From assembly GCF_023078335.1 (NCBI RefSeq), contig NZ_CP095550.1:2400001-2464000 (forward strand): 64,000 nt of DNA. The letters run 5' to 3'. Below the pieces are notes generated by a model. The model saw only the letters and a list, made by a program, of their open reading frames with translations. It was not told where the DNA came from and did not search any database. Below, piece after piece: positions 55,081-62,705 of this stretch (within the stretch, counting starts at the first letter, position 1; the number at the start of each line of letters is the position of its first letter). The position numbers and the translations under genes are program-made. The stretch is from Metabacillus endolithicus (GTDB lineage: Bacteria; Bacillota; Bacilli; Bacillales; Bacillaceae).

Positions 55081-55826
55081 ATTCTTTTCACCTCAAGCTT
55101 TCCTGAAATAGCTGAAGTGATCAATTTCACCCTTTGTTCACCTTGTCTGTACTGCGGTGTTTCATAAACAAGAGTTTCATTCACAACCTTTTGCTTAAAA
55201 TCTTGAAAAACACTCACATCACCAATCATAACAGAATGGTTAATATGAACCTCCACTTCATATGGAACAAGAATTTGAACATTTCCTACTAAACTGCGTA
55301 TCGAAATAATCGCTTCCTCATTTGGTAAGACCGTATCACTTAAATCAATGACCGTGTTCCCAACACCCACCTGAATATTGATATCATTCCATTCATATGC
55401 AGTATCCGGTGATTTTTGATTCGTAAAGAACTTATTTTCAAAGATTTTTTTCTGATGGGTCACTGGTTTGTTTGCCGGTTCATTTTTTTCTGATTCGCCC
55501 GAAGGCTCCTTCACACTTGGTTTTATTCGTTTAGGCTCCTTCTGTGTTTGGAAAAATTGAACAACAGCATAAATGAGCAGCACACAAATAAAATAACGAA
55601 ATGTCATCATATTCAGCACGGTAATAACAAGCCAAATCCAACCAATCCAATAGAGGCTCTTGCCTATAAACCGCGGTCGCCATCGACGCCCTAAAAAAAT
55701 GCATCCAATTGATAACAAAAATGTAACGATTAAACCACCATTAAAAAATAATATTTCTAAAAGAAGGAGGAGAATTCCTATTAGAATAATCCAATTTACA
55801 TAATCAGAATTCATATTTCTTAACAC
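55077..55826 (-). CDS. liaF: LiaF, inhibitor of the LiaSR system
   Basis: A 249-residue membrane protein. About four N-terminal hydrophobic segments (WIILIGILLLLLEILFF, LIVTFLLSIGCIFLG) are followed by a cytoplasmic linker. The C-terminal DUF2154-type beta domain follows (YEWNDINIQVGVGNTVIDLSD, ISIRSLVGNVQILVPYEVEVHINHS). LiaF keeps LiaS in check without stress. The start at GTG 55826 is eight bases after GGAGG and is better placed than the internal ATG at 55814. It is followed with overlap by liaS. Confidence 0.9.
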   Translation of the reverse strand: MLRNMNSDYVNWIILIGILLLLLEILFFNGGLIVTFLLSIGCIFLGRRWRPRFIGKSLYWIGWIWLVITVLNMMTFRYFICVLLIYAVVQFFQTQKEPKRIKPSVKEPSGESEKNEPANKPVTHQKKIFENKFFTNQKSPDTAYEWNDINIQVGVGNTVIDLSDTVLPNEEAIISIRSLVGNVQILVPYEVEVHINHSVMIGDVSVFQDFKQKVVNETLVYETPQYRQGEQRVKLITSAISGKLEVKRI

Positions 55827-55888
55827 GCGGTTTCCTCCTCCCTATTAATATAGTAACAAACTTTTATGTCAGCCGCGTTTCATATGAA

Positions 55889-55921
55889 AGAAGGCGCAAG
55901 TTTGACCTACGCCTTTTAAGA
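55889..55921 (-). terminator. Terminator between liaH and liaF
   Basis: AAAGGCG / CGCCTTCTTT on the minus strand with a 13-base loop, 15-45 bases after the liaH stop. Partial read-through here would make liaIH more abundant than liaFSR, as described for B. subtilis. Confidence 0.7.
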
Positions 55922-55934
55922 ATACCATGAAGAT

Positions 55935-56582
55935 TTACGAGATTGTATTTGTTTGTTCAGTTTTTAATTGTTTTTCTAATTGTGCAATACGAGCATCAAT
56001 TGTATTGCGGTGATAATCTTTTGTTACCTGCTGCTCAAGGCGATCTAGATAGCTTTCCATTTCTTCAAATCTTGCGAATGCTTTTGTTGAAAAACTGCCA
56101 GAATCAGATACTTTGCTTATACGGTGGTGAGCACGGGCAACATTTTCTCTTCCCATTAACTCCATACGTTTAATCTGCATATCTTTTAATTTATGTTTCA
56201 TTTCCTCATACTTTTGCTCAAGCTCTTCTAGCTGCTGTGCTGTTTGCTTGCGAGATGCATCTAAACGCTCTCTTCTTTCTTCATAATGAGCATATTCTTT
56301 TAAAGCAAATTCATAAAGCTCAGCTTCTCCAGCCTTTGATGCAATTTCAGCTTGATGCTTACGTTTTTCTGCAAGATGTGTTGCTTCATTGTACTCGCGG
56401 TTAAACTCTTCTTTTAACAAATACTGACGTTCAACTAACTTACGAACCTTTTCTGTTTCCTGCTCACATTGTCTTAAGTAGTGGTTTAAAATTGAGATTG
56501 GATTTTTTTGTTCCTTTTGATCTAATGCCTCGTGTAAATCTGCTGAAATTGTATCCGCTAATCTTGTAAAAATATTTGCCAT
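55935..56582 (-). CDS. liaH: Phage-shock protein LiaH (PspA/IM30 family)
   Basis: A 215-residue, almost wholly helical PspA/IM30 protein: MANIFTRLADTISADLHEALDQKEQK at the N-terminus, then long coiled coils (AEKRKHQAEIASKAGEAELYEFALKEYAHYEERRERLDASR). These proteins form large oligomers that protect the membrane under antibiotic stress, recruited by LiaI. ATG 56582 follows AAAGGAGAG. It is downstream of liaI and upstream of a terminator. Confidence 0.93.
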   Translation of the reverse strand: MANIFTRLADTISADLHEALDQKEQKNPISILNHYLRQCEQETEKVRKLVERQYLLKEEFNREYNEATHLAEKRKHQAEIASKAGEAELYEFALKEYAHYEERRERLDASRKQTAQQLEELEQKYEEMKHKLKDMQIKRMELMGRENVARAHHRISKVSDSGSFSTKAFARFEEMESYLDRLEQQVTKDYHRNTIDARIAQLEKQLKTEQTNTIS

Positions 56583-56675
56583 TATAAATCTCTCCTTTAA
56601 TGTTTTACATTTTTTTATTAAACCTTGTGAGGAGTTTTTACTCTAGCCTCCTAAGTCAGGTGGGAAAAACGCTTA

Positions 56676-57026
56676 TTAATAGTTACCTTTTAAATCGTTC
56701 CACTCTTTTTCAAAATTTGTAAATGGATCAGAATCTTCTTTTATAGTCTTCTTAGACGATTTGTTCCAGTTTTTATAAACAACGTAAATGACATATGCAG
56801 CAACAAATCCTAAAATTGCTGGAAGGTTTGATGCTGAAGCAAATAGGGCAATCACACCAACAATGGCTAGCACGACTTTGTTAAATTTAGATTCAGTCTT
56901 GATAAAGCCTTTGTACGAGTAGTACAGAATCAGTAGACTTAATCCTAAAGCTATCATTGGTGCTAAATTTGATAGCAGTATTGCTACAGCTACCCCACCT
57001 AAAAGTATTAATCCAAACTTTTTCAT
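56676..57026 (-). CDS. liaI: LiaI-like membrane protein
   Basis: A 116-residue protein with three to four hydrophobic helices (FGLILLGGVAVAILLSNLAP, MIALGLSLLILYYSYKG, VVLAIVGVIALFASASNLPAILGFVAAYVIYVVYK) and an acidic cytoplasmic tail (EDSDPFTNFEKEWNDLKGNY). Its place directly before liaH, and the topology, fit LiaI, the membrane anchor of LiaH. ATG 57026 follows AGGAGGAAA. It would be the first gene of the LiaR-controlled operon. Confidence 0.87.
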   Translation of the reverse strand: MKKFGLILLGGVAVAILLSNLAPMIALGLSLLILYYSYKGFIKTESKFNKVVLAIVGVIALFASASNLPAILGFVAAYVIYVVYKNWNKSSKKTIKEDSDPFTNFEKEWNDLKGNY

Positions 57027-57050
57027 CTTTTGTTTCCTCCTTTTTTAGTA

Positions 57051-57070
57051 GAAAAGTTCAATGACTTTTC
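57051..57070. promoter_or_regulatory. Inverted repeat in the liaI leader
   Basis: GAAAAGT-TCAATG-ACTTTTC is a perfect 7-bp inverted repeat 25 bases upstream of liaI. It could be an operator or leader hairpin. I could not match it with confidence to the LiaR box. Confidence 0.35.
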
Positions 57071-57310
57071 TCTATACCAACCAACACAAGTTGTTTGGCT
57101 TCGTTATGTTGTGTTTAACTTGTGTTCGTTTCTATGTCTTTATCTTACCTACATTCCAGAGTTCTCAAAACGAGCCTCAGCTTTATTTTCATCTACGGCT
57201 AGAGGCTTAGTGTCGATAAGACTGTCAGATTTTTCATAAGTGAATACATGTTTTCACCATGATTGGAAAAAATTAATAAGAATGATGTTTAGCCTATAGG
57301 AGGTATTTGA

Positions 57311-58849
57311 ATGACAGAAGAATTTCCACAAGGAAAGATGCCTTATGAACCTGAGCCATTTTGGAGAGAATCAGCTCAACTAAAATCGTTTCCCCCTTTG
57401 AAAATTGATACAGAAGTTGATGTAGCAATTGTTGGAGGCGGAATTACCGGGATTACAACTGCTTATTTATTATCAAAGCAAGGATTGAAAGTAGCTATTT
57501 TAGAAGCGAGTGAAATTCTAAATGGAACAACCGGTCATACTACGGCAAAGGTAACAGCTCAGCACGGCCTCATCTATGATGAACTGATTCAGCATATGGG
57601 TGAAGAAAATGCTAAGCTGTATTACCAAGCCAATATCGATGCCCTTGAATTTGTTCGACAAACAACGAATGAACTTGGAATTGATTGTGATTTAACTGAA
57701 GAAGATGCCTATATCTATGCGATAAGTGACCATTATGAAAAGAAAATAAACAAAGAGCTTGAAGCGTACCAAAGACTTGGGATACATAGTGATTATGTTA
57801 ATAGCATTCCTTTTCCAATTGATATAAAAGGCTCCATTGTTATGAAATCTCAGGGGCAATATCATCCTTTGAAATTTTTAAAGGTCTTAGTTGATGAAAT
57901 TGTGAAATCAGGTGGAGAAATTTACGAACAAACAACTGCCATTAATATTGATGAAACAACCCCTAAGCCAACCATCATTACAAGAGAAAACCGCCGTGTT
58001 GCCTGTAAATATGCTATTGCCTGCTCACACTTTCCATTTTTCGATGGAAAAGGGTTTTACTTTTCACGCCTGCATGCAGAGCGTTCTTACATCCTTGGAG
58101 TTCGTGCGAAAATGGATTTCCCTGGTGGCATGTACTACAGCGCCGATTCTCCAACAAGATCATTGCGCTACACACCGATGAATGGAGAAAAACTTATATT
58201 AGTTAGTGGGGATGGTCATAAAACTGGGCAAGGCATGTCCACCTACAAGCACTATAAAGCGCTTGAGGAATTTGGGGAAGAAGTACTCGGAATTGAAGAG
58301 ATTAAATATCGCTGGTCCGCCCAAGATTTATATACTTTAGATAAAGTTCCTTATGTTGGTTCAATTACATCCAGCAAACCCAATATTTTAGTGGCAACTG
58401 GCTATCGAAAATGGGGAATGACAAACGGAATTGCCGCATCAAAAATTCTTACGGACCTTGTTTTAGAAAAAGAAAATCCGTATCAAGATTTATATAGTCC
58501 ATCTCGTTTTTATGCTGATCCTAGTATTAAAAAGTTTCTTAAGCAAAACCTTGATGTTGCAGGTCATTTAATCGAAGGAAAAATCGATATTGCCGACAAA
58601 AGCATTCAAGATATCGGAAACGATGAAGGCTCTGTTGTTGTTGTGAATGGCAAACGAGCTGGCTGCTATAAAGATAACGAAGGAAATGTGAATCTTGTTG
58701 ATACAACCTGTACGCACATGGGCTGTGAAGTAGAATGGAACAGCGGTGACCGTACTTGGGACTGCCCTTGTCATGGTTCGAGATTTTCGGTTACTGGTGA
58801 TGTTGTTGAGGGACCAGCGAAGAAGCCGCTGAAGAAGGTTGATATGTAG
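57311..58849 (+). CDS. yhfW: FAD oxidoreductase with C-terminal Rieske domain (YhfW-like)
   Basis: A 512-residue two-domain protein like B. subtilis YhfW. Residues ~38-400 form a DAO-type FAD domain: dinucleotide motif VAIVGGGITGITTAYLLSKQG near 40, GTTGHTTAKVTAQHGL, and the C-terminal FAD contact ILVATGYRKWGMTNGIAAS. Residues ~415-512 carry a Rieske [2Fe-2S] site with CTHMGCEV and CPCHGSRF ligand pairs. It likely passes electrons from a substrate amine or alcohol to the cluster; substrate unknown. ATG 57311 follows TAGGAGG. It is monocistronic with a terminator. Confidence 0.9.
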   Translation: MTEEFPQGKMPYEPEPFWRESAQLKSFPPLKIDTEVDVAIVGGGITGITTAYLLSKQGLKVAILEASEILNGTTGHTTAKVTAQHGLIYDELIQHMGEENAKLYYQANIDALEFVRQTTNELGIDCDLTEEDAYIYAISDHYEKKINKELEAYQRLGIHSDYVNSIPFPIDIKGSIVMKSQGQYHPLKFLKVLVDEIVKSGGEIYEQTTAINIDETTPKPTIITRENRRVACKYAIACSHFPFFDGKGFYFSRLHAERSYILGVRAKMDFPGGMYYSADSPTRSLRYTPMNGEKLILVSGDGHKTGQGMSTYKHYKALEEFGEEVLGIEEIKYRWSAQDLYTLDKVPYVGSITSSKPNILVATGYRKWGMTNGIAASKILTDLVLEKENPYQDLYSPSRFYADPSIKKFLKQNLDVAGHLIEGKIDIADKSIQDIGNDEGSVVVVNGKRAGCYKDNEGNVNLVDTTCTHMGCEVEWNSGDRTWDCPCHGSRFSVTGDVVEGPAKKPLKKVDM

Positions 58850-58868
58850 AGGGTTTTAAAAAATAACG

Positions 58869-58905
58869 TTGAAAAGGGCTGCTGTGGGGGCAGCCCTTTT
58901 TTTAT
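58869..58905 (+). terminator. Terminator of the yhfW-like gene
   Basis: GGGCTGC / GCAGCCC stem followed by TTTTTTTATG, about 25 bases after the stop codon. Confidence 0.9.
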
Positions 58906-58942
58906 GTGTTTGTCATTTTGGTTAATCAGCCAGAGGTTTTCC

Positions 58943-59031
58943 TGCAACAATTAATTGATAAACTTGCAAAAAATCAGGTGATGGTTGCAAGTTTGTTGGC
59001 TTGAGTTGCAAAGATATTTAAGATCTTGCAA
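58943..59031. repeat. ~21-bp array with TTGCAA motif, 5 copies
   Basis: TGCAA starts at 58943, 58965, 58986, 59007 and 59027 (spacings 22, 21, 21, 20). It resembles, in the opposite orientation, the TTTTGCA array at 23031-23158. It lies between convergent genes, next to the 52-bp array. Confidence 0.7.
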
Positions 59032-59074
59032 AATTGGCTAACTTTAAGTGATGTTTGAATTTGACTGCTTTGGA

Positions 59075-59245
59075 TATAGACATAACGATGAAAGACAGTT
59101 CTCCAGGTGGAACCGGTCGCTTTTGTCGTTCATTCACCTTATGAACGACATTACCCCGGACGAACCACCAGCTTTTGTCGTTCATTCACCTTATGAACGA
59201 CATTCCTCTATTTAACGCAGCAACTTTTGTCCTTCATTACATCCA
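59075..59245. repeat. 52-bp tandem array with GTCGTTCAT/ATGAACGAC hairpin
   Basis: Units begin at 59119 and 59171 (52 bp apart) and a degenerate third at 59223; a partial unit precedes them from about 59075. Each full unit contains GTCGTTCAT, TCACCTT, ATGAACGAC, a 9-bp inverted repeat. The same family is at 18858-18935. It ends 8 bp before the desaturase stop codon. Confidence 0.85.
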
Positions 59246-59252
59246 GAATCAG

Positions 59253-60379
59253 TCAAACCCGCTTATCCCCCTTCATCACTCTACCCAGTTCTACTTTCTT
59301 TTTCTTCATAATTCTTACAACAGAATCCTTTGCACTTAGCTTGCGATAGGTGATGTTTGAGATGTCTAGTCCATGTCCCAGTGTTGCATAAACATGACCT
59401 TGTTTTGGATCGATTAGTTGATTTCCTTCAAAGTAAACTCGTGGCGTTTTCCACAGAGCTACTAAAGCTTTTCCAATGGGCATTTCGTGATAACGGTCAG
59501 GCCACATGGTTTTGATATGCTCCTTCACTAATGGATAATATTTAGAGCTCATGCCTGGAAAAAGATGATGCTCTGTATGGTAAGAAAAGTTAAAATGTAG
59601 CACATCGACCCATTTAGGGACAGTTACTGTTAAGCTATTTGCTAATGGATCGTTTACTTCTGTTATTGGATTTAAACGGTGATTTGTTGAGATATAGCCC
59701 ATTACAATGGCATTTGCAATTAGTAACGGCAACAAAAAAGCAAAAAACCACTTAACTGGTCCCATAATAAAAAGTAATGAAAACCAGAAAACCCATGGCA
59801 AAATAAGCTGCATCCATACAGAGCGCTTTTGCTTTGGTTTAAATTCCTTTATGTAGGCAACAAACATTTTTGCAGAATGAAGGGAAAACATAACCGTTAA
59901 AGATGCAAAACTGGCAAAAGCCCGTACACCATGCGGCAGACGGTATATCCAACGTAAAAGTTTTGTTTTTGATAAACGCTCTAGTGTTGGCCAAGAATCA
60001 GGATCATGTTCTTCATGTTGAGTATGAACATGGTGTGTTAGATTATGCCACTTTCTCCACAGTTTTGGTCCAGTACTTAGCGGCCAAAAGGCAATCGCTC
60101 CCAGTAAGTCACGAAGCCAAGGCTTTCTTACTACAGTTCCATGGAGAATTTCATGTCCAAGAAAACCCATTGCTGCAAAGCTTGTTCCAAGCACAATGGC
60201 AATTCCCAAATAGAGAAACGGATGTAATTGAAATAAGCCAATTGTGAGAAAGCCGCTATAACAATTAATAAATATGCTAGACCTCCCCAAAGGCGTCCTG
60301 GCACAGGCTTAAAGGCCTTTTTCGGTAATTTTGGTGCAATACGTGCTGCATACCATGCAAAAGAATGTAGCTTATCCAT
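59253..60379 (-). CDS. Membrane fatty acid desaturase, frameshifted
   Basis: A di-iron membrane desaturase of about 375 residues once repaired. The three histidine boxes are visible: FLGHEILHGTVV, WHNLTHHVHTQHEEHD and FSYHTEHHLFPGMS, with four or so hydrophobic segments. Such enzymes put double bonds into membrane acyl chains using oxygen and ferredoxin or flavodoxin electrons. The N-terminus (MDKLHSFAWYAARIAPKLPK, ATG 60379 after AAGGAG) is in a different frame from the rest. One missing base near 60253-60257 joins VIAAF to LTIGLFQLHPFLYLGIA. Regioselectivity is not predictable. Confidence 0.87.
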
Positions 60380-60574
60380 TTTCCTACTCCTTCCTAAATC
60401 AGTCATATCTACTAATAGTTTGTACAATTTTTTGATGATTTAGGAGTGAAATTTGGAAATTTTCTCTATATGAATGTGTATATTTTTAACAATTAAAAAA
60501 TACCCTTCATTCAACATGTTAATTTTCATAATGGTTAAGATAAACATAACAATATGATGAAGGAGATGATTTGA

Positions 60575-60724
60575 ATGGATCAAAGAAATAATGAAAGAAA
60601 CAATGAAAATTCATACAAGGGAAAAGTATACAAAAGAAAATCAGAAGCTTTTTCAGAGTATAATATTAACCTTCCTGAACAACCCCTTCCTCAACCTAAG
60701 GATTATGAAGAAATTGAATATTAA
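60575..60724 (+). CDS. 49-residue hydrophilic protein
   Basis: A short gene with good support: ATG 60575 is nine bases after AAGGAG and the stop is followed by a strong terminator. The product (MDQRNNERNNENSYKGKVYK, then RKSEAFSEYNINLPEQPL and a Pro/Glu/Tyr-rich end) is charged, Asn-rich and probably disordered. I do not recognise a family. Such small Asn-rich proteins can be spore-associated, but nothing here proves it. It is divergent from the desaturase and convergent with nasF. Confidence 0.6.
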   Translation: MDQRNNERNNENSYKGKVYKRKSEAFSEYNINLPEQPLPQPKDYEEIEY

Positions 60725-60728
60725 AAAC

Positions 60729-60777
60729 TAACAAGGCTGAATGCATAACGTTCTCCTTTATGCATTCAGCCTTGTTT
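60729..60777. terminator. Bidirectional terminator between the 49-residue gene and nasF
   Basis: A perfect 17-bp stem, AACAAGGCTGAATGCAT paired with ATGCATTCAGCCTTGTT, with a 13-base loop between convergent stops. Confidence 0.93.
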
Positions 60778-62206
60778 TAGATTAGAGATAACTCCATATT
60801 TAATTTTGCTGGAAGTTCATGAGATAAGACTGCGTCTAATGCTTCATCATTTTCACAAATAATTTCTAATGAGTGTTCATTTTCTTGAGGAAGCATGCTT
60901 TCATGAAATTTTCCATTTATCCATGTTTCAACAGCATCTGCCGAAGTAAACACAATTGATGTAAGGTCGGCATCTTCAACAGATCGTTTTATGATTGAAT
61001 CGTATCTTCGATCAATATAGGATTGATAAACACATAGATAGTCATATTCTTTATAAGTAGAATCTAAATTCAGCTTTCTCTTAGCAGTTATTTCAGGGCC
61101 AACAATAAGGAGATTTTCTTGATCAGCCATCTCCAAGCTAGGGTACAATCCCAATAATTCTAACTCTTTTAAAGCTGTTTCATTTTGACAACAAAGCTCT
61201 GCTGAAATCTGGCGGATATCAACTCTATGCCTTTTCAACTGATTGAAAAAGGCAGTAACCGCTTGGGAAGATAAAATAGTATCGCCTTATATGAGGATAG
61301 TTTCTCCAATAATTCAATCTCTACTTCGGTCTCCGTTACCGTCCATTTAGGACATTCAATCACATCTGCACCCTGATTTCTTAAGTGCTGTGCATTGCTT
61401 TTTTCTTCGGCACTTCCTCGAACATATAAAATTTGTTGACCAAATAAAGGCTGATTTTCAAACCATTTAACTTTGTCTCTTGTTTCTACAATATCGCCAA
61501 CTAATGTAATGGCTGGGTTTTGAATTTTTTCTTCTCTAACTTTTTCAACAATTGTAGAAAGAGTGCCTACTACACTTTGCTGTCTGCTCCATGTTCCCCA
61601 CCTAATAATGATAACTGGTGTATCAGGTGATTTGCCGTGAAGCACAAGGTTTTCACAAATATGCTCCAGGTTTGAAATGCCCATATAAAAGGCAATTGTT
61701 TGAACACCTCTTGCTAAACCTTCCCAGTCAATATTTGGTTTACCTTCATTTGATTTATCATGGGCAGTAACGACAGCGAATGAACCTGCATAATCTCGAT
61801 GTGTTACCGGAATACCAGCATATAGAGGAGCGGCAATACCAGATGTAATGCCGGGGACGATTTCATATGGCACATTTTGCTCTGCCAAAACCTCGGCCTC
61901 CTCACCTACTCTGCCAAAAACACTTGGGTCTCCACCTTTTAATCTAACAACAGTAAGGCCAGCTAAAGCTTTCTCTACTAAAGTTGCATTAATTTCATGC
62001 TGTCTCATAAAATGACGAGTTGGCAGTTTCCCACAATAGAGTAGTTCACAGGTAGGTGGTGCATATTCAAGTAGCCTTGGGTTTACAAGTCGATCATAAA
62101 GAATAACATCTGCCTTCTTGATTGCTTTCATTCCTTTTACAGTAATTAATTCCTGATCTCCAGGACCCGCTCCGACTAGATACACCTTTCCAATGCTCAT
62201 TCCCAT
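60777..62206 (-). CDS. nasF: Uroporphyrinogen-III C-methyltransferase fused to a HemD-like domain, frameshifted
   Basis: NasF makes precorrin-2 for the sirohaem of nitrite reductase. Residues 1-245 are the SUMT domain (YLVGAGPGDQELITVKGMKAI, VRLKGGDPSVFGRVGEEAEVL, PGITSGIAAPLYAGIPVTHR). The C-terminal ~200 residues resemble uroporphyrinogen-III synthase (ILYVRGSAEEKSNAQHLRNQGADVIE). The frame breaks at an A run on the plus strand (61273-61276): adding one T on the coding strand turns KAILFYLP into KAILFLSSQAVTAFFNQLKRH and joins the pieces at about 476 residues, near the B. subtilis fusion length. ATG 62206 follows GGGGGAG. It is the last gene after nasD-nasE. Confidence 0.9.
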
Positions 62207-62342
62207 CGTTACTCCCCCTACCTTTTTTATGATGTTAAAGTAAGGGTTCTATCACATTAACCTTACTTGTTTCACGAAACTCCATTGTTAATTTATCCAA
62301 CTACTATACTTTAGATTTTCACAATAAGCTAGAGCGTCTTTA

Positions 62343-62666
62343 TTAAACTAACAGAAAAACCTCTCCATCAACAATGATTGTTTCATAAGTTTTCACACAA
62401 CCAAAATCTGGTTCTTGTACAACACCATCTTCAAGACAAATTTTCCAATCATGCATTGGACAAAATACGTGTTCTCCACTGACAATTCCTTCACTTAACA
62501 CGCCGCCTTTGTGTGGGCATTTATTTTCTATAGCCTTTATTTTTCCATTTGATAGCTTAAAAACAGCAACCTCTTTATCTTCCTCCAATTTGACCGTTTT
62601 ACCAACTCGCTCTGGTAGTTCCAGAAACGCTCCTACATACACCTTCGTTTTGGTTAGTTCTTTCAT
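62343..62666 (-). CDS. nasE: Assimilatory nitrite reductase small subunit NasE
   Basis: A 107-residue NirD-type Rieske-fold protein with both ligand pairs, [14 protein letters not shown] near residue 48 and [14 protein letters not shown] near 68. It is the small subunit of NADH-dependent nitrite reductase. The ATG at 62666 follows GGAGGG; the start at 62681 would place that site inside the gene. It is 39 bp downstream of nasD. The 136-bp gap before nasF contains GTAAGGTT / AACCCTTAC, a possible weak hairpin. Confidence 0.93.
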   Translation of the reverse strand: MKELTKTKVYVGAFLELPERVGKTVKLEEDKEVAVFKLSNGKIKAIENKCPHKGGVLSEGIVSGEHVFCPMHDWKICLEDGVVQEPDFGCVKTYETIIVDGEVFLLV

Positions 62667-62705
62667 GTCCAAGCCCTCCATGACAAAATATTCTGTATTT
62701 TCACC

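Noticed and set aside
60777..61238. Separate hemD-like gene after the methyltransferase
   Set aside because: It is the frameshifted C-terminal domain of the NasF fusion; correcting one base joins them smoothly.
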